In this document: in pieces, positions 17,152 to 24,632 of the stretch
Layout of the letters: the number at the start of each line of letters is the position of its first letter
Position numbering within the stretch: position 1 is the first letter of the stretch
DNA from: Melioribacter roseus
Lineage (GTDB): Bacteria; Bacteroidota; Ignavibacteria; Ignavibacteriales; Melioribacteraceae
Direction: 5' to 3'
NCBI GenBank assembly: GCA_020726285.1
Contig: DYSW01000008.1
Location: 1-45,869 of the forward strand
DNA: 45,869 nucleotides
The notes under the pieces: model-generated
What the model saw: only the letters and a program-made list of their open reading frames with translations
Database searches by the model: none
What the model was told of the DNA's origin: nothing
Translations under genes and position numbers: made by a program

Positions 17152-17444
17152 ACGTTTATTGGCAGTTTTAGGGTTGAAATATCTTTCATCATTTCCAACA
17201 GATTGCGGGTTGATTTTTTGCAAATTTCGGCACCAGATTCCCACTGAATATCACCTTTTTTGTTAATAAATACTTTTTGGAATTCTTCGGTTGAAGTAAT
17301 TGTTGAAAAATCTTTGTGTTTTAGCATTTTATTCAGATTTAGAATGTTTGAAAAACCGTCCGAGAATTCCACCAAAAGTCTGAAATTCTCGAGCGGTTCA
17401 ATTCTTGTGATTGTGTAGGCACTTTTATTTATTTTTATTTTCAT
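17148..17444 (-). CDS. DUF2442 domain protein
   Basis: 98 residues, DUF2442-like: ITRIEPLENFRLLVEFSDG (about 9-27), SNILNLNKMLKHK, and DIQWESGAEIC near the C-terminus, which is the characteristic end of the domain. Members are small cytoplasmic proteins, often next to DUF4160 genes and sometimes assigned to toxin-antitoxin pairs; no partner of that kind is present here. I start it at the ATG at 17444, because the upstream TTG at 17474 lies inside a perfect -7 box (17479-17472) and so would precede the transcription start. It leads the operon with yidD, overlapping it by 4 nt. Confidence 0.8.
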   Translation of the reverse strand: MKIKINKSAYTITRIEPLENFRLLVEFSDGFSNILNLNKMLKHKDFSTITSTEEFQKVFINKKGDIQWESGAEICKKSTRNLLEMMKDISTLKLPINV

Positions 17445-17471
17445 TAACTTGTTTTGAATTTTACAACTACA

Positions 17472-17479
17472 CAAAGTTA
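17472..17479 (-). promoter_or_regulatory. -7 element for the DUF2442-yidD-UPF0210 operon
   Basis: TAACTTTG on the minus strand matches TAnnTTTG exactly and lies 28 nt before the DUF2442 ATG at 17444. It is the only clear promoter candidate for the six coupled genes downstream. No TTG is at -33. Confidence 0.45.
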
Positions 17480-17525
17480 ATGAATGATTCTTTAATAAAA
17501 TATTTTTCAGACCGTTACATAAGCA

Positions 17526-18304
17526 CTACTTCAAAAGTATCATTTTCTTTGTTTCTGAAAAATTGCCACTTTGCAATTTGTTGAAATAACCACCACTCGG
17601 TAATTGACAATTGATAATTATGAAAGCCAGCGGACATTTCTTCATTTATCAAAGTTGCCACTTTTTCCCAAGTGTGTTGAACAATTCTAATTTTACGTGT
17701 GAATTTTGTGGTATGGTAAATTTGATTTCAGTACTTGGATTAAATGGATTTGGATAGTTTTGTGCTAATTCAAATTTGGTTGGTAAATCTTCCGAAAGGT
17801 TAATTTCAACTATATCAGAATATTCAAAATTTCCGTCTATGTCGATTTGTTTTAGTCTGTTTTTTAGGTAATCTGCAGCTAACTGAAGTTTTATTATATA
17901 AATTAGATTTGTTGGAGTGAGGTTCAATTCTTCTTTTGTTATTCTTTGTAAAGTTCGAAGAGAAACTCCACTCCAATTAAATGACCAAAGATTTGTTTAG
18001 ATTTCGTCAACTTCAGTTTGTTTTATGAGCGAGGTTTTTTTATTGAAGAAAAATCAAAATTACGGGGATAAATGGTATCTAATATTTCAAAATAAGGTGA
18101 ACGGAAATAAGAAAGAGTATCAGAAAACCGATATTCTGCAATTTCTGTCCATTCTGATAAATCTCCATCTAATCTAATTTCAAGATTTGAGTAAGGGATT
18201 TGGTAAACATTTGGATTTGACTAGGCGAATAAGTTAGAGAAAGTCGTATTCGATGATAAAAAGATTATTGCAAGTAATTTGATTAACTGCGATAGCATTT
18301 TCAT
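17526..18304 (-). pseudogene. Dead gene for a T9SS-secreted CBM9-like protein
   Basis: Read from the ATG at 18304: a signal peptide (KMLSQLIKLLAIIFLSSNTTFS) is cut by TAG at 18223-18221. In the same frame follow 65 codons including LEIRLDGDLSEWTEIAEY, a CBM9-like start, up to TAA at 18025-18023. The next frame has one more stop, then LNLTPTNLIY and the T9SS sorting domain FELAQNYPNPFNPSTEIKF down to NTLGKK. A one-base loss in an A run shifts the rest (VATLINEEMSAGFHNYQL), and a further shift is needed to reach the canonical end LPSGGYFNKLQSG...KKMILLK with TAG at 17528-17526. At least two in-frame stops and three shifts make this clearly inactive, yet every part is still recognisable, so the decay is fairly recent. 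Confidence 0.85.
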
Positions 18305-18340
18305 GTCTTAACAATTTCAAATTATATTATTTAGAAAGAA

Positions 18341-18383
18341 AAATTCGTTCGAGAATCTAATTGGAAAATCAAATTCTCGAACG
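18341..18383 (-). terminator. Rho-independent terminator of the acyl-CoA dehydrogenase gene
   Basis: An 11-bp perfect inverted repeat (CGTTCGAGAAT at 18346-18356 and its complement at 18373-18383) with a 16-nt loop; on the minus strand it is followed by AATTTTTC. It lies 21 nt after the acyl-CoA dehydrogenase stop. The long loop is unusual, but the T run supports termination. Confidence 0.65.
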
Positions 18384-18403
18384 TTGAATTAACAATTATA
18401 AGA

Positions 18404-19546
18404 CTAATCTTTTAATATCGATCGACCAATTACAATTCTCTGAATTTCAGATGTGCCTTCGTAAATTTCTGTAATTTTTGCATCGCGATACATTCGTTCA
18501 ACTTCATATTCGCGAACGTAACCATAACCACCTAGAATTTGAACTGCTTCGCGCGCAACATCAACTGCTGTTTCTGATGCAAATAATTTTGCCATCGAGG
18601 CTTGAATAATGTAATCTTGTCCAGCATCTTTCAATCCGCAGGCTTGCAAAGTTAGCAGTTTAGCGGCTTCAATTTTTGTCGCCATATCAGCAAGTTTAAA
18701 TTGAATTGCCTGGTGATTAGCAATTTCAGTTCCAAATGCTTTTCGTTCTTTTGCATATTTTAATGCTTTTTCGTAAGCTCCCATCGCAATTCCAACTGCT
18801 TGCGATGCAATTCCATAACGTCCGCCATTCAACGTGTTCATCGCAAAATTGAAACCTTTTCCAACTTCCCAAATAATATTTTCTTCGGGAACGCGAACAT
18901 TATTAAATGAAAGAGAACAAGTATCAGAACTTCGGATTCCTAGCTTGTCTTCTTTTACGCCTTGAGTAAAACCTTCCATTCCTTTTTCCACAACAAATGC
19001 AGTAATTCCTTTATGTCGCAATTCCTTATTTGATTGAGCAATTACAATATAATAATCTGCCGTTTTGCCGTTTGTAATCCAATTTTTCATTCCATTAAGA
19101 ACCCAAACATTTCCATCTTTTTCGGCAGTAGTTCGTTGTTGTGTTGCGTCGCTTCCAGCTTCAGGTTCAGAAAGAGCAAACGCTCCGAGTTTTTCACCTC
19201 GAGAAAGTGGTTTTAGATATTTTTCTTTGATAAATTCCGAGCCATATTTTTCTAATCCGAAAGTTACAAGCGAATTGTTAACCGACATAATGACACCAAC
19301 CGAAGCATCAACTTTTGAGATTTCCATCATCGCAAGAGCGTAGCTCACGGTATCCATTCCAGCGCCATCATATTGTGGATCTACCATCATTCCCATAAAG
19401 CCGAGTTCAGCAAGTTTTTTTACGATTTCGGTTGGAAATTCGGCGTTTTTATCGCGTTCAATTGCCGATGGAGCAATTTCTTGCTCGGCAAATTCGCGTG
19501 CTGTTTGTTGAATTAATTTTTGTTCTTCCGTTAATAAAAAGTTCAT
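18404..19546 (-). CDS. Acyl-CoA dehydrogenase, short-chain/butyryl-CoA type
   Basis: FAD enzyme that makes the alpha-beta double bond in acyl-CoA and passes electrons to ETF. The 380 residues match butyryl/short-chain members. Visible motifs are AFALSEPEAGSDA (about 121-133), WITNG (flavin contact), RYGIASQAVGIAMGAYE, QILGGYGYVREYEVERMYRDAKI and the catalytic Glu in IYEGTSEIQ (E363). All positions are canonical. It is monocistronic, with its own -7 box and terminator; no ETF genes are adjacent. It could act in the same acyl-CoA pathway as hbd at 2627-3568, in either direction. Confidence 0.93.
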   Translation of the reverse strand: MNFLLTEEQKLIQQTAREFAEQEIAPSAIERDKNAEFPTEIVKKLAELGFMGMMVDPQYDGAGMDTVSYALAMMEISKVDASVGVIMSVNNSLVTFGLEKYGSEFIKEKYLKPLSRGEKLGAFALSEPEAGSDATQQRTTAEKDGNVWVLNGMKNWITNGKTADYYIVIAQSNKELRHKGITAFVVEKGMEGFTQGVKEDKLGIRSSDTCSLSFNNVRVPEENIIWEVGKGFNFAMNTLNGGRYGIASQAVGIAMGAYEKALKYAKERKAFGTEIANHQAIQFKLADMATKIEAAKLLTLQACGLKDAGQDYIIQASMAKLFASETAVDVAREAVQILGGYGYVREYEVERMYRDAKITEIYEGTSEIQRIVIGRSILKD

Positions 19547-19592
19547 CGGTACTCCGTTTTTCTATTTAGTTGTTCATTGTAAAAATGTTTTT

Positions 19593-19600
19593 CAAATTTA
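19593..19600 (-). promoter_or_regulatory. -7 element upstream of the acyl-CoA dehydrogenase gene
   Basis: TAAATTTG on the minus strand, an exact TAnnTTTG match 47 nt before the ATG. No TTG at the expected distance. I see no convincing gene in the 19547-19765 gap. Confidence 0.4.
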
Positions 19601-19765
19601 ATAAAGATAGTGTCTTTGTTTTTAGAAAATATAAGTTTATTGAAAAAAAATCGATTGTAATTTCAGAATCTATTAAACTCTTAAAAGTAATCGATGAATC
19701 AAAAATATCGAGGAAAAATCTAACAAACCAGCAATTTTGATTCTTTTTAGTAAGAAACATTCATT

Positions 19766-21070
19766 TTACTCGATAATCATTTTTATGAGACTATTTGCTT
19801 TTGGTTTTCTGCTACTAATTGAAATGGAGTTGAGAATTCTTTTTTTTGCAATTTCAATATTCTTCTTGTTGTCGGTATAAATTTCTGCAATAATTTCGCC
19901 TTTGTATATTTTATTTCCAAGTTGCTTTTTGAAAATAATTCCCGCTTTTGGGTCGATAACATCTGTTATTTTTAATCTACCAGCACCTGTTTCAAGTGAA
20001 GCCATTCCAATTTCGTAATTATCAATTGAAGAAATAAAACCATCATCTTCGGCAGTTACAGATTCAGTAAATTTAGATTTTGGATAGCTTTCCGGCTTTT
20101 TCAGAAAATCAAAATTCCCACCCTGTGCTTTTGTTATTTCTACAAATTTATCAAATGCTTTTCCGTTTGAAATAGTTGATTTTGCAATTTCAATACCTTC
20201 TTCAGTTGTTTCTGCCTTTCCACCCAATTTTATCATTGCTCCGGCAAGCAATAGAGATAAATCAGTTAAGCGAGGAACATTTTCACCTTGCAAAACCAAG
20301 AGCGATTCATAGATTTCCAACCAATTTCCGATGTAATTTCCCAAAGGTGAATTCATATCCGTAATGTAAGCAATTGCTGATTTTTTAAATTTCTTTGCGG
20401 TTGAAACAAGAGATTCGGCAAGTAATTTGGAATCTTCTTCTTTTTTCATAAAAGCACCAGAACCAGTTTTTACATCAAGTACGAAACCATCGGCGCCTTC
20501 GGCAAGTTTTTTGCTCATAATGCTTGCGGTTATTAATGGAATTGACTCAATAGTTCCTGTAACATCGCGAAGCGAATAAATTCTTTTATCTGCTGGTGCA
20601 ATTTCTTTTGTTTGTCCAATTAACGCAAGATTATGCTTTTCAATCAGTTTTATGTATTTTGATAAAGATTGTTGAGTATTAAAACCCGGAATTGCTTCCA
20701 ATTTATCCAATGTTCCGCCTGTGTGCCCAAGTCCCCGACCAGAAATCATAGGTACTTTAACTCCAGATGCCGCAACAATTGGAGCCAAAATTAAAGATGT
20801 TTTATCGCCCACACCACCAGTGGAATGTTTATCAATTTTTTTCCCATTAATATTCGATAAATCAACAACTTTTCCGCTGTATAACATAGCTTCGGTTAAA
20901 AAGGCAGTTTCATTTTTTGAAAATCCATTTATCCAACCAGCCATTAGAAAAGCCGACATTTGGTATTCTGGAATTTCATTTGTGGTGAAGGAATTTACAA
21001 TAAAATTTATTTCATCGCGAATTAGCGATTTTCCATCTCGTTTTTTTTTAATTATCTCAACAATGTTCAT
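19766..21070 (-). CDS. deoA: Thymidine/pyrimidine-nucleoside phosphorylase
   Basis: Phosphorolysis of thymidine, deoxyuridine or uridine to base and (deoxy)ribose-1-phosphate. The 434-residue length suits the pyrimidine-nucleoside phosphorylase (Pdp) branch. The phosphate-binding motif KHSTGGVGDKTSL (about 82-94) is followed by the family signature SGRGLGHTGGTLDKLEAIPG (about 112-131). Later, GADGFVLDVKTGSGAFMK and YITDMNSPLGNYIGN (the substrate-contact regions) are intact, and the C-terminal alpha/beta domain ends with KIYKGEIIAEIYTD. No other deo gene is nearby. Whether it prefers thymidine or both pyrimidines cannot be decided by eye. Confidence 0.93.
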   Translation of the reverse strand: MNIVEIIKKKRDGKSLIRDEINFIVNSFTTNEIPEYQMSAFLMAGWINGFSKNETAFLTEAMLYSGKVVDLSNINGKKIDKHSTGGVGDKTSLILAPIVAASGVKVPMISGRGLGHTGGTLDKLEAIPGFNTQQSLSKYIKLIEKHNLALIGQTKEIAPADKRIYSLRDVTGTIESIPLITASIMSKKLAEGADGFVLDVKTGSGAFMKKEEDSKLLAESLVSTAKKFKKSAIAYITDMNSPLGNYIGNWLEIYESLLVLQGENVPRLTDLSLLLAGAMIKLGGKAETTEEGIEIAKSTISNGKAFDKFVEITKAQGGNFDFLKKPESYPKSKFTESVTAEDDGFISSIDNYEIGMASLETGAGRLKITDVIDPKAGIIFKKQLGNKIYKGEIIAEIYTDNKKNIEIAKKRILNSISISSRKPKANSLIKMIIE

Positions 21071-21092
21071 TTAATCTCTAATTTTTATAAAG

Positions 21093-21100
21093 CAAATATA
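21093..21100 (-). promoter_or_regulatory. -7 element upstream of deoA
   Basis: TATATTTG, followed by C, on the minus strand, an exact TAnnTTTG match 23 nt before the deoA ATG. The identical TATATTTGC occurs upstream of the M20 dipeptidase gene. The rest of 21071-21318 holds no intact gene; only short open fragments remain. Confidence 0.4.
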
Positions 21101-21318
21101 AATGAATAATATTTCAGACAGCATTATAGACTTAATGTTGATGATGAAACGAAAAAAGAATTGAGTGGATTTTTAGTAAAATCAGAATTTATAGTTAATT
21201 AAATACATTTATTCATAATTAATCAAGAAGTTTATTATATACACTTTCAGCGTAAGCTAAATTTTGTAAATAAACAGAGTGAAGAATGTCGTTAAGTGAT
21301 GTCGGTGTAAATTCATAA

Positions 21319-21600
21319 AATTCAGTTTCGGAATTTGCAGTTATTGCAACAGAAAGTTTTGGCAAAAATTCAATCGGAATTGTTCTTACTGGAATGGGAA
21401 GAGATGGAGCAATTGGTTCGGCATATATTAGTAATGCTGGTGGAAAAATTATTGTGCAAGACCCAACAACTGCCGTTATTCATGAAATGCCGTCTGCGGT
21501 AATTGATTTAGGAATTGCCGATAGAATTGTTCCATTGGAATATTTTCATAAGGTTATGTTTGACACAATCGAATCGGTTTATAAGCAAATTAAACGATAA
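21319..21600 (+). pseudogene. cheB relic: C-terminal part of the chemotaxis methylesterase
   Basis: About 90 codons from 21322 read VSEFAVIATESFGKNSIGIV, then LTGMGRDGAIGSAYISNAGG, then VQDPTTAVIHEMPSAVIDLG and DRIVPLEYF. This is the end of the CheB methylesterase domain, including the LTGMGRDG loop with its catalytic Asp. The receiver domain, linker and the first two-thirds of the catalytic domain, with the Ser and His, are absent. An in-frame TAA lies at 21316-21318, and no cheB-like sequence is found upstream. The internal ATG at 21394 has no sensible upstream region. The remaining piece cannot be an active esterase. It runs convergent to the next gene with one base between. Confidence 0.85.
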
Positions 21601-21601
21601 T

Positions 21602-22177
21602 TTATCTGAAATTCCCCAAAATTCTTCTATCTGAAATAATTTTTTCGACAAATATTTCGTTCCCTAAAATTTCGAAATTTTTAAATATTTGAAATTCGAA
21701 GGCAAGTGTCATCTTCGTTGCGACTGTTTTGGAAAGCAGTTGAAAATAAAACCCGCCACCATAACCAATTCTTTCTCCGATAGATGAAACAGCCACAGAA
21801 GGCAATATAATTAAATCAATATCTTCAAAATTATCGTCGACTGAAACTGTCGACTCAATAAAACCATCGTCTGTTGCAATTGTTTTTTCCCAACCAAGAA
21901 AAACTCCTCGGAAAAATTTATTTTGCGATTTATTAAATCTTGGCAACGAAATTGATTTTCCCATCCCAAGCAAAAAATCAATTAAATATTTTGTATCAAC
22001 TTCACCAGGAATATTTGAGGCGTATAATAAAATATTTTGTGCGTAATTTACTTCATCAACTTCAAGCAAGTTTTTGGCTACTTTAAGCGATTTTTTTTGC
22101 AAATCGCTTTTCGATAACATTGCTCTTCGTTCGGAAACAATATTTTTTACTTCTGTTTGATTGATTAGATCTTTCAC
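21602..22177 (-). CDS. 5-formyltetrahydrofolate cyclo-ligase
   Basis: ATP-dependent conversion of 5-formyl-THF to 5,10-methenyl-THF, which rescues a dead-end folate. 191 residues, normal for the family. The nucleotide-binding motif IGERIGYGGGFYFQLL (near 130-145) matches the canonical R-hydrophobic-GYGGGFYDR apart from FQ for DR. The N-terminal RRAMLSKSDLQKKS and C-terminal SDRRILGN also fit. Its ATG overlaps the stop of topA by 4 nt (ATGA), so it is translated from the topA message. It is also called MTHFS, YgfA or Fau. Confidence 0.88.
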   Translation of the reverse strand: MKDLINQTEVKNIVSERRAMLSKSDLQKKSLKVAKNLLEVDEVNYAQNILLYASNIPGEVDTKYLIDFLLGMGKSISLPRFNKSQNKFFRGVFLGWEKTIATDDGFIESTVSVDDNFEDIDLIILPSVAVSSIGERIGYGGGFYFQLLSKTVATKMTLAFEFQIFKNFEILGNEIFVEKIISDRRILGNFR

Positions 22178-24474
22178 TTTTTCTTCTTCGTAACGGGTTG
22201 CGAAATAATTTGTTTTATTTCATCAAACGTAAGGTTTTCTGGTTTTTCTACTGATTTTGGGATTTTGTAATTGTCTTTCCCCACTTTTAGATAAACTCCC
22301 CAACGTCCATTTAATATCTGAATATTTTCGTCTTCAGGAAAAATTTTGACAACTTTCTGAGAATCGGAAATCCGTTTTAACTCGATTACCGAAACAGCTT
22401 CGTTTTCAGAAATTGTTAAAGGATCATAATTTTTTGGAATCGAGTAAAATTTGCTTTGATGTTTTATATACGGACCAAATCTACCAACTGCAACAGTCAT
22501 TTTTTCTTTTTCAAAAATCCCAACTTCGCGAGGGAAATCGAAAAGAGAAAGTGCTTCATCCAAAGAAATTGTTTCAAGCTTTTGACCATTAATTAGTGAA
22601 GCAAAAACGAGTTTTTCTTCTTCATTTTGCAAATTTTTTAATTGAGCAACGGGACCATATTTTGCCATTCTAACAGAAACTTGTTTTCCGGTTTTATCAA
22701 ACCCAAGAATTTTTTCACCCGAAACGCGTTCACTATTTTCTGTTGTTTCTTCAACGTTTTTATGAAATGGAATGTAAAATTCTTTAAGCATATTTGACCA
22801 ATTTATTTTACCATTTGCAATTTCATCAAATTCTTCTTCAATTTTGGCGGTAAAAGTAAAATCAAGAATATTTGGAAAGTATTTTGTAAGAAAATCATTC
22901 ACAAGAAGTGCAATATCAGTTGGAAAAAGTTTCCCCTTATCGGCTCCGTAGATTTCGGTTTCTATCTTTTTTGAGATATTATTTTTTTTGAGATGTAGAT
23001 GAACATATTTTCTTTCTTTTCCTGCACGTTCTTGATTTTCAACATAACCGCGTTTTTGAATAGTACTAATTGTAGGTGCGTAAGTTGAAGGTCTGCCAAT
23101 TCCCAATTCTTCAAATTTTTTAACTAATGAGGCTTCTGTGTATCTTGCTGGCGGACGAGTATATCTTTCAATTGCATAAGCTTCGTTAAGGAATAAATTC
23201 TGATTTTTCATTAAAGGAGGCAAAATTTCTTCTTTTTCGTCAGATTCATCATCAGTAGAGTCGATATATAATTTCAGAAATCCATCAAAAATTATTACTT
23301 CGCCTTTTGCCGCAAAATAATTAGAAACGTTATTCATTTTAATTTTTACAATTGTTTTTTCTATTTCGGCATCAGTCATTTGCGAAGCCACTGTTCGTTT
23401 CCAGATTAATTCATACAATGCTTTTTCGTCAGAAGAGCCAGAAATTGTTTGGTTATTTAGGTAAGTGGGACGAATTGCTTCGTGTGCTTCTTGGGCATTT
23501 TTTGATTTTGTTTGATATTTACGTGGTTGAGAATATTTTGCACCAAACATTTCAACAATTTCACTTTTTGCCGCATTTATTGCCAATTCCGAAAGGTTTA
23601 CGGAATCAGTTCGCATATATGTAATTTTTCCGGCTTCGTATAATTTTTGAGCCACAAGCATTGTTTTTTTAACGGAAAATCTCAGTTTGCGAGCGGCTTC
23701 TTGTTGCAAAGTTGAAGTTGTAAATGGTGGCGTTGGAAATTTTTTTATGGGCTTTTTTTCTACCGAGTCAATTGAAAATTCAGCCAATTTACATTTTCCC
23801 AGAAATTCTGTTGCCTCTTTTTCAGTTGAAAACCGTGTGTTTAATTCTGCTTTAACTAATTCCCCATTTTCTAATTCTGTAAGAAAATGAGCCGTTACTC
23901 TGAATTTTGATTCAGGTTTAAATGAATCGATTTCTCTTTCTCTTTCAACAACTAACCGAACTGCAACAGATTGAACTCTACCAGCAGAAAGTGACGGTTT
24001 CACTTTTTTCCATAAAACGGGAGAAAGCTCAAATCCAACTAATCTATCAAGAATTCTTCGAGCTTGTTGTGCTTCAAATAAATTTTCATCAATTTCTCTT
24101 GGATTATCTACTGCGGTTTTTATTGCTTTTTCAGTTATTTCATTAAAAACAATTCTTTTTGTGTTTTCCTTTTTAAGTTTTAGAACTTCTTTTAAATGCC
24201 AAGCAATCGCTTCTCCTTCGCGGTCTTCGTCCGAAGCCAACCAAACCATTTCTGCTTTTTTTACGTATTGTTTTAAGTCGCTAACAACTTTTTTCTTTTC
24301 GTCAGGAATTATGTAATTCGGTTCGAAATTGTTTTCAATTTCAACTCCGTTATTTTTTTTATCTAAATCACGGATATGACCGTAACAAGAAGTTACAATA
24401 AAATCATCTCCAAGGAACTTTTCTATTGTTTTTGCTTTTGCTGGTGATTCTACAATTACTAAATTTTTGGGCAT
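22174..24474 (-). CDS. topA: DNA topoisomerase I (type IA)
   Basis: Relaxes negative supercoils through a 5'-phosphotyrosine. 766 residues. The TOPRIM domain holds VIVESPAKAKTIEKFLG (E9) and SDEDREGEAIAWHL (D82, D84, E86). The region LSAGRVQSVAVRLV (162-175) and the active-site Tyr in YMRTDSVN (Y286) follow, then EAHEAIRPT and GIGRPSTYAPTI. The C-terminus has no Cys4 zinc fingers; instead it carries repeats of the GRFGPYIKH/GRWGVYLKV type, as is usual in Bacteroidota TopA. It ends in KKKK. Good candidate for an essential gene; it forms a coupled pair with the folate ligase gene. Confidence 0.96.
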   Translation of the reverse strand: MPKNLVIVESPAKAKTIEKFLGDDFIVTSCYGHIRDLDKKNNGVEIENNFEPNYIIPDEKKKVVSDLKQYVKKAEMVWLASDEDREGEAIAWHLKEVLKLKKENTKRIVFNEITEKAIKTAVDNPREIDENLFEAQQARRILDRLVGFELSPVLWKKVKPSLSAGRVQSVAVRLVVEREREIDSFKPESKFRVTAHFLTELENGELVKAELNTRFSTEKEATEFLGKCKLAEFSIDSVEKKPIKKFPTPPFTTSTLQQEAARKLRFSVKKTMLVAQKLYEAGKITYMRTDSVNLSELAINAAKSEIVEMFGAKYSQPRKYQTKSKNAQEAHEAIRPTYLNNQTISGSSDEKALYELIWKRTVASQMTDAEIEKTIVKIKMNNVSNYFAAKGEVIIFDGFLKLYIDSTDDESDEKEEILPPLMKNQNLFLNEAYAIERYTRPPARYTEASLVKKFEELGIGRPSTYAPTISTIQKRGYVENQERAGKERKYVHLHLKKNNISKKIETEIYGADKGKLFPTDIALLVNDFLTKYFPNILDFTFTAKIEEEFDEIANGKINWSNMLKEFYIPFHKNVEETTENSERVSGEKILGFDKTGKQVSVRMAKYGPVAQLKNLQNEEEKLVFASLINGQKLETISLDEALSLFDFPREVGIFEKEKMTVAVGRFGPYIKHQSKFYSIPKNYDPLTISENEAVSVIELKRISDSQKVVKIFPEDENIQILNGRWGVYLKVGKDNYKIPKSVEKPENLTFDEIKQIISQPVTKKKK

Positions 24475-24599
24475 TTTACCTCAATATTCTAAAAATTTGA
24501 ACGCAAAATAAAAGAAAAAACTAAATGAAAGCAAATTTGATAATAATTGTGGAGTTTTCCGAAGGAAGTTATAAGGTTGAAATTGGCATATATGATATT

Positions 24600-24628
24600 A
24601 AAAAGCCCAACCAAAAGTTGGGCTTTTT
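24600..24628 (-). terminator. Strong terminator after the TonB-dependent receptor gene
   Basis: AAAAAGCCCAAC and GTTGGGCTTTTT form a perfect 12-bp stem with a 5-nt loop, flanked by A and T runs on both sides, so it would work in either direction. It lies 4 nt past the receptor stop. The 24475-24599 stretch, upstream of topA, holds no gene. Confidence 0.9.
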
Positions 24629-24632
24629 TTAA

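Noticed and set aside
17152-17244. 31-residue N-terminal extension of YidD
   Set aside because: It is a shifted reading of the end of the DUF2442 gene; the ATG at 17151 gives an ATGA overlap and a proper signal sequence.
17445-17474. TTG start adding 10 residues to the DUF2442 protein
   Set aside because: It overlaps the TAACTTTG box and would lie upstream of the transcription start.
19566-19760. 64-codon minus-strand frame between the acyl-CoA dehydrogenase and deoA genes
   Set aside because: Low-complexity Leu/Ile/Phe-rich translation, no ribosome site, and it spans the -7 box of the next gene; likely chance in AT-rich DNA.
21219-21318. Minus-strand tail TSLNDILHSVYLQNLAYAES with a stop at 21219
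   Set aside because: It looks protein-like but its open frame runs antisense into the cheB relic with no start codon; not enough to call a gene or a second pseudogene.
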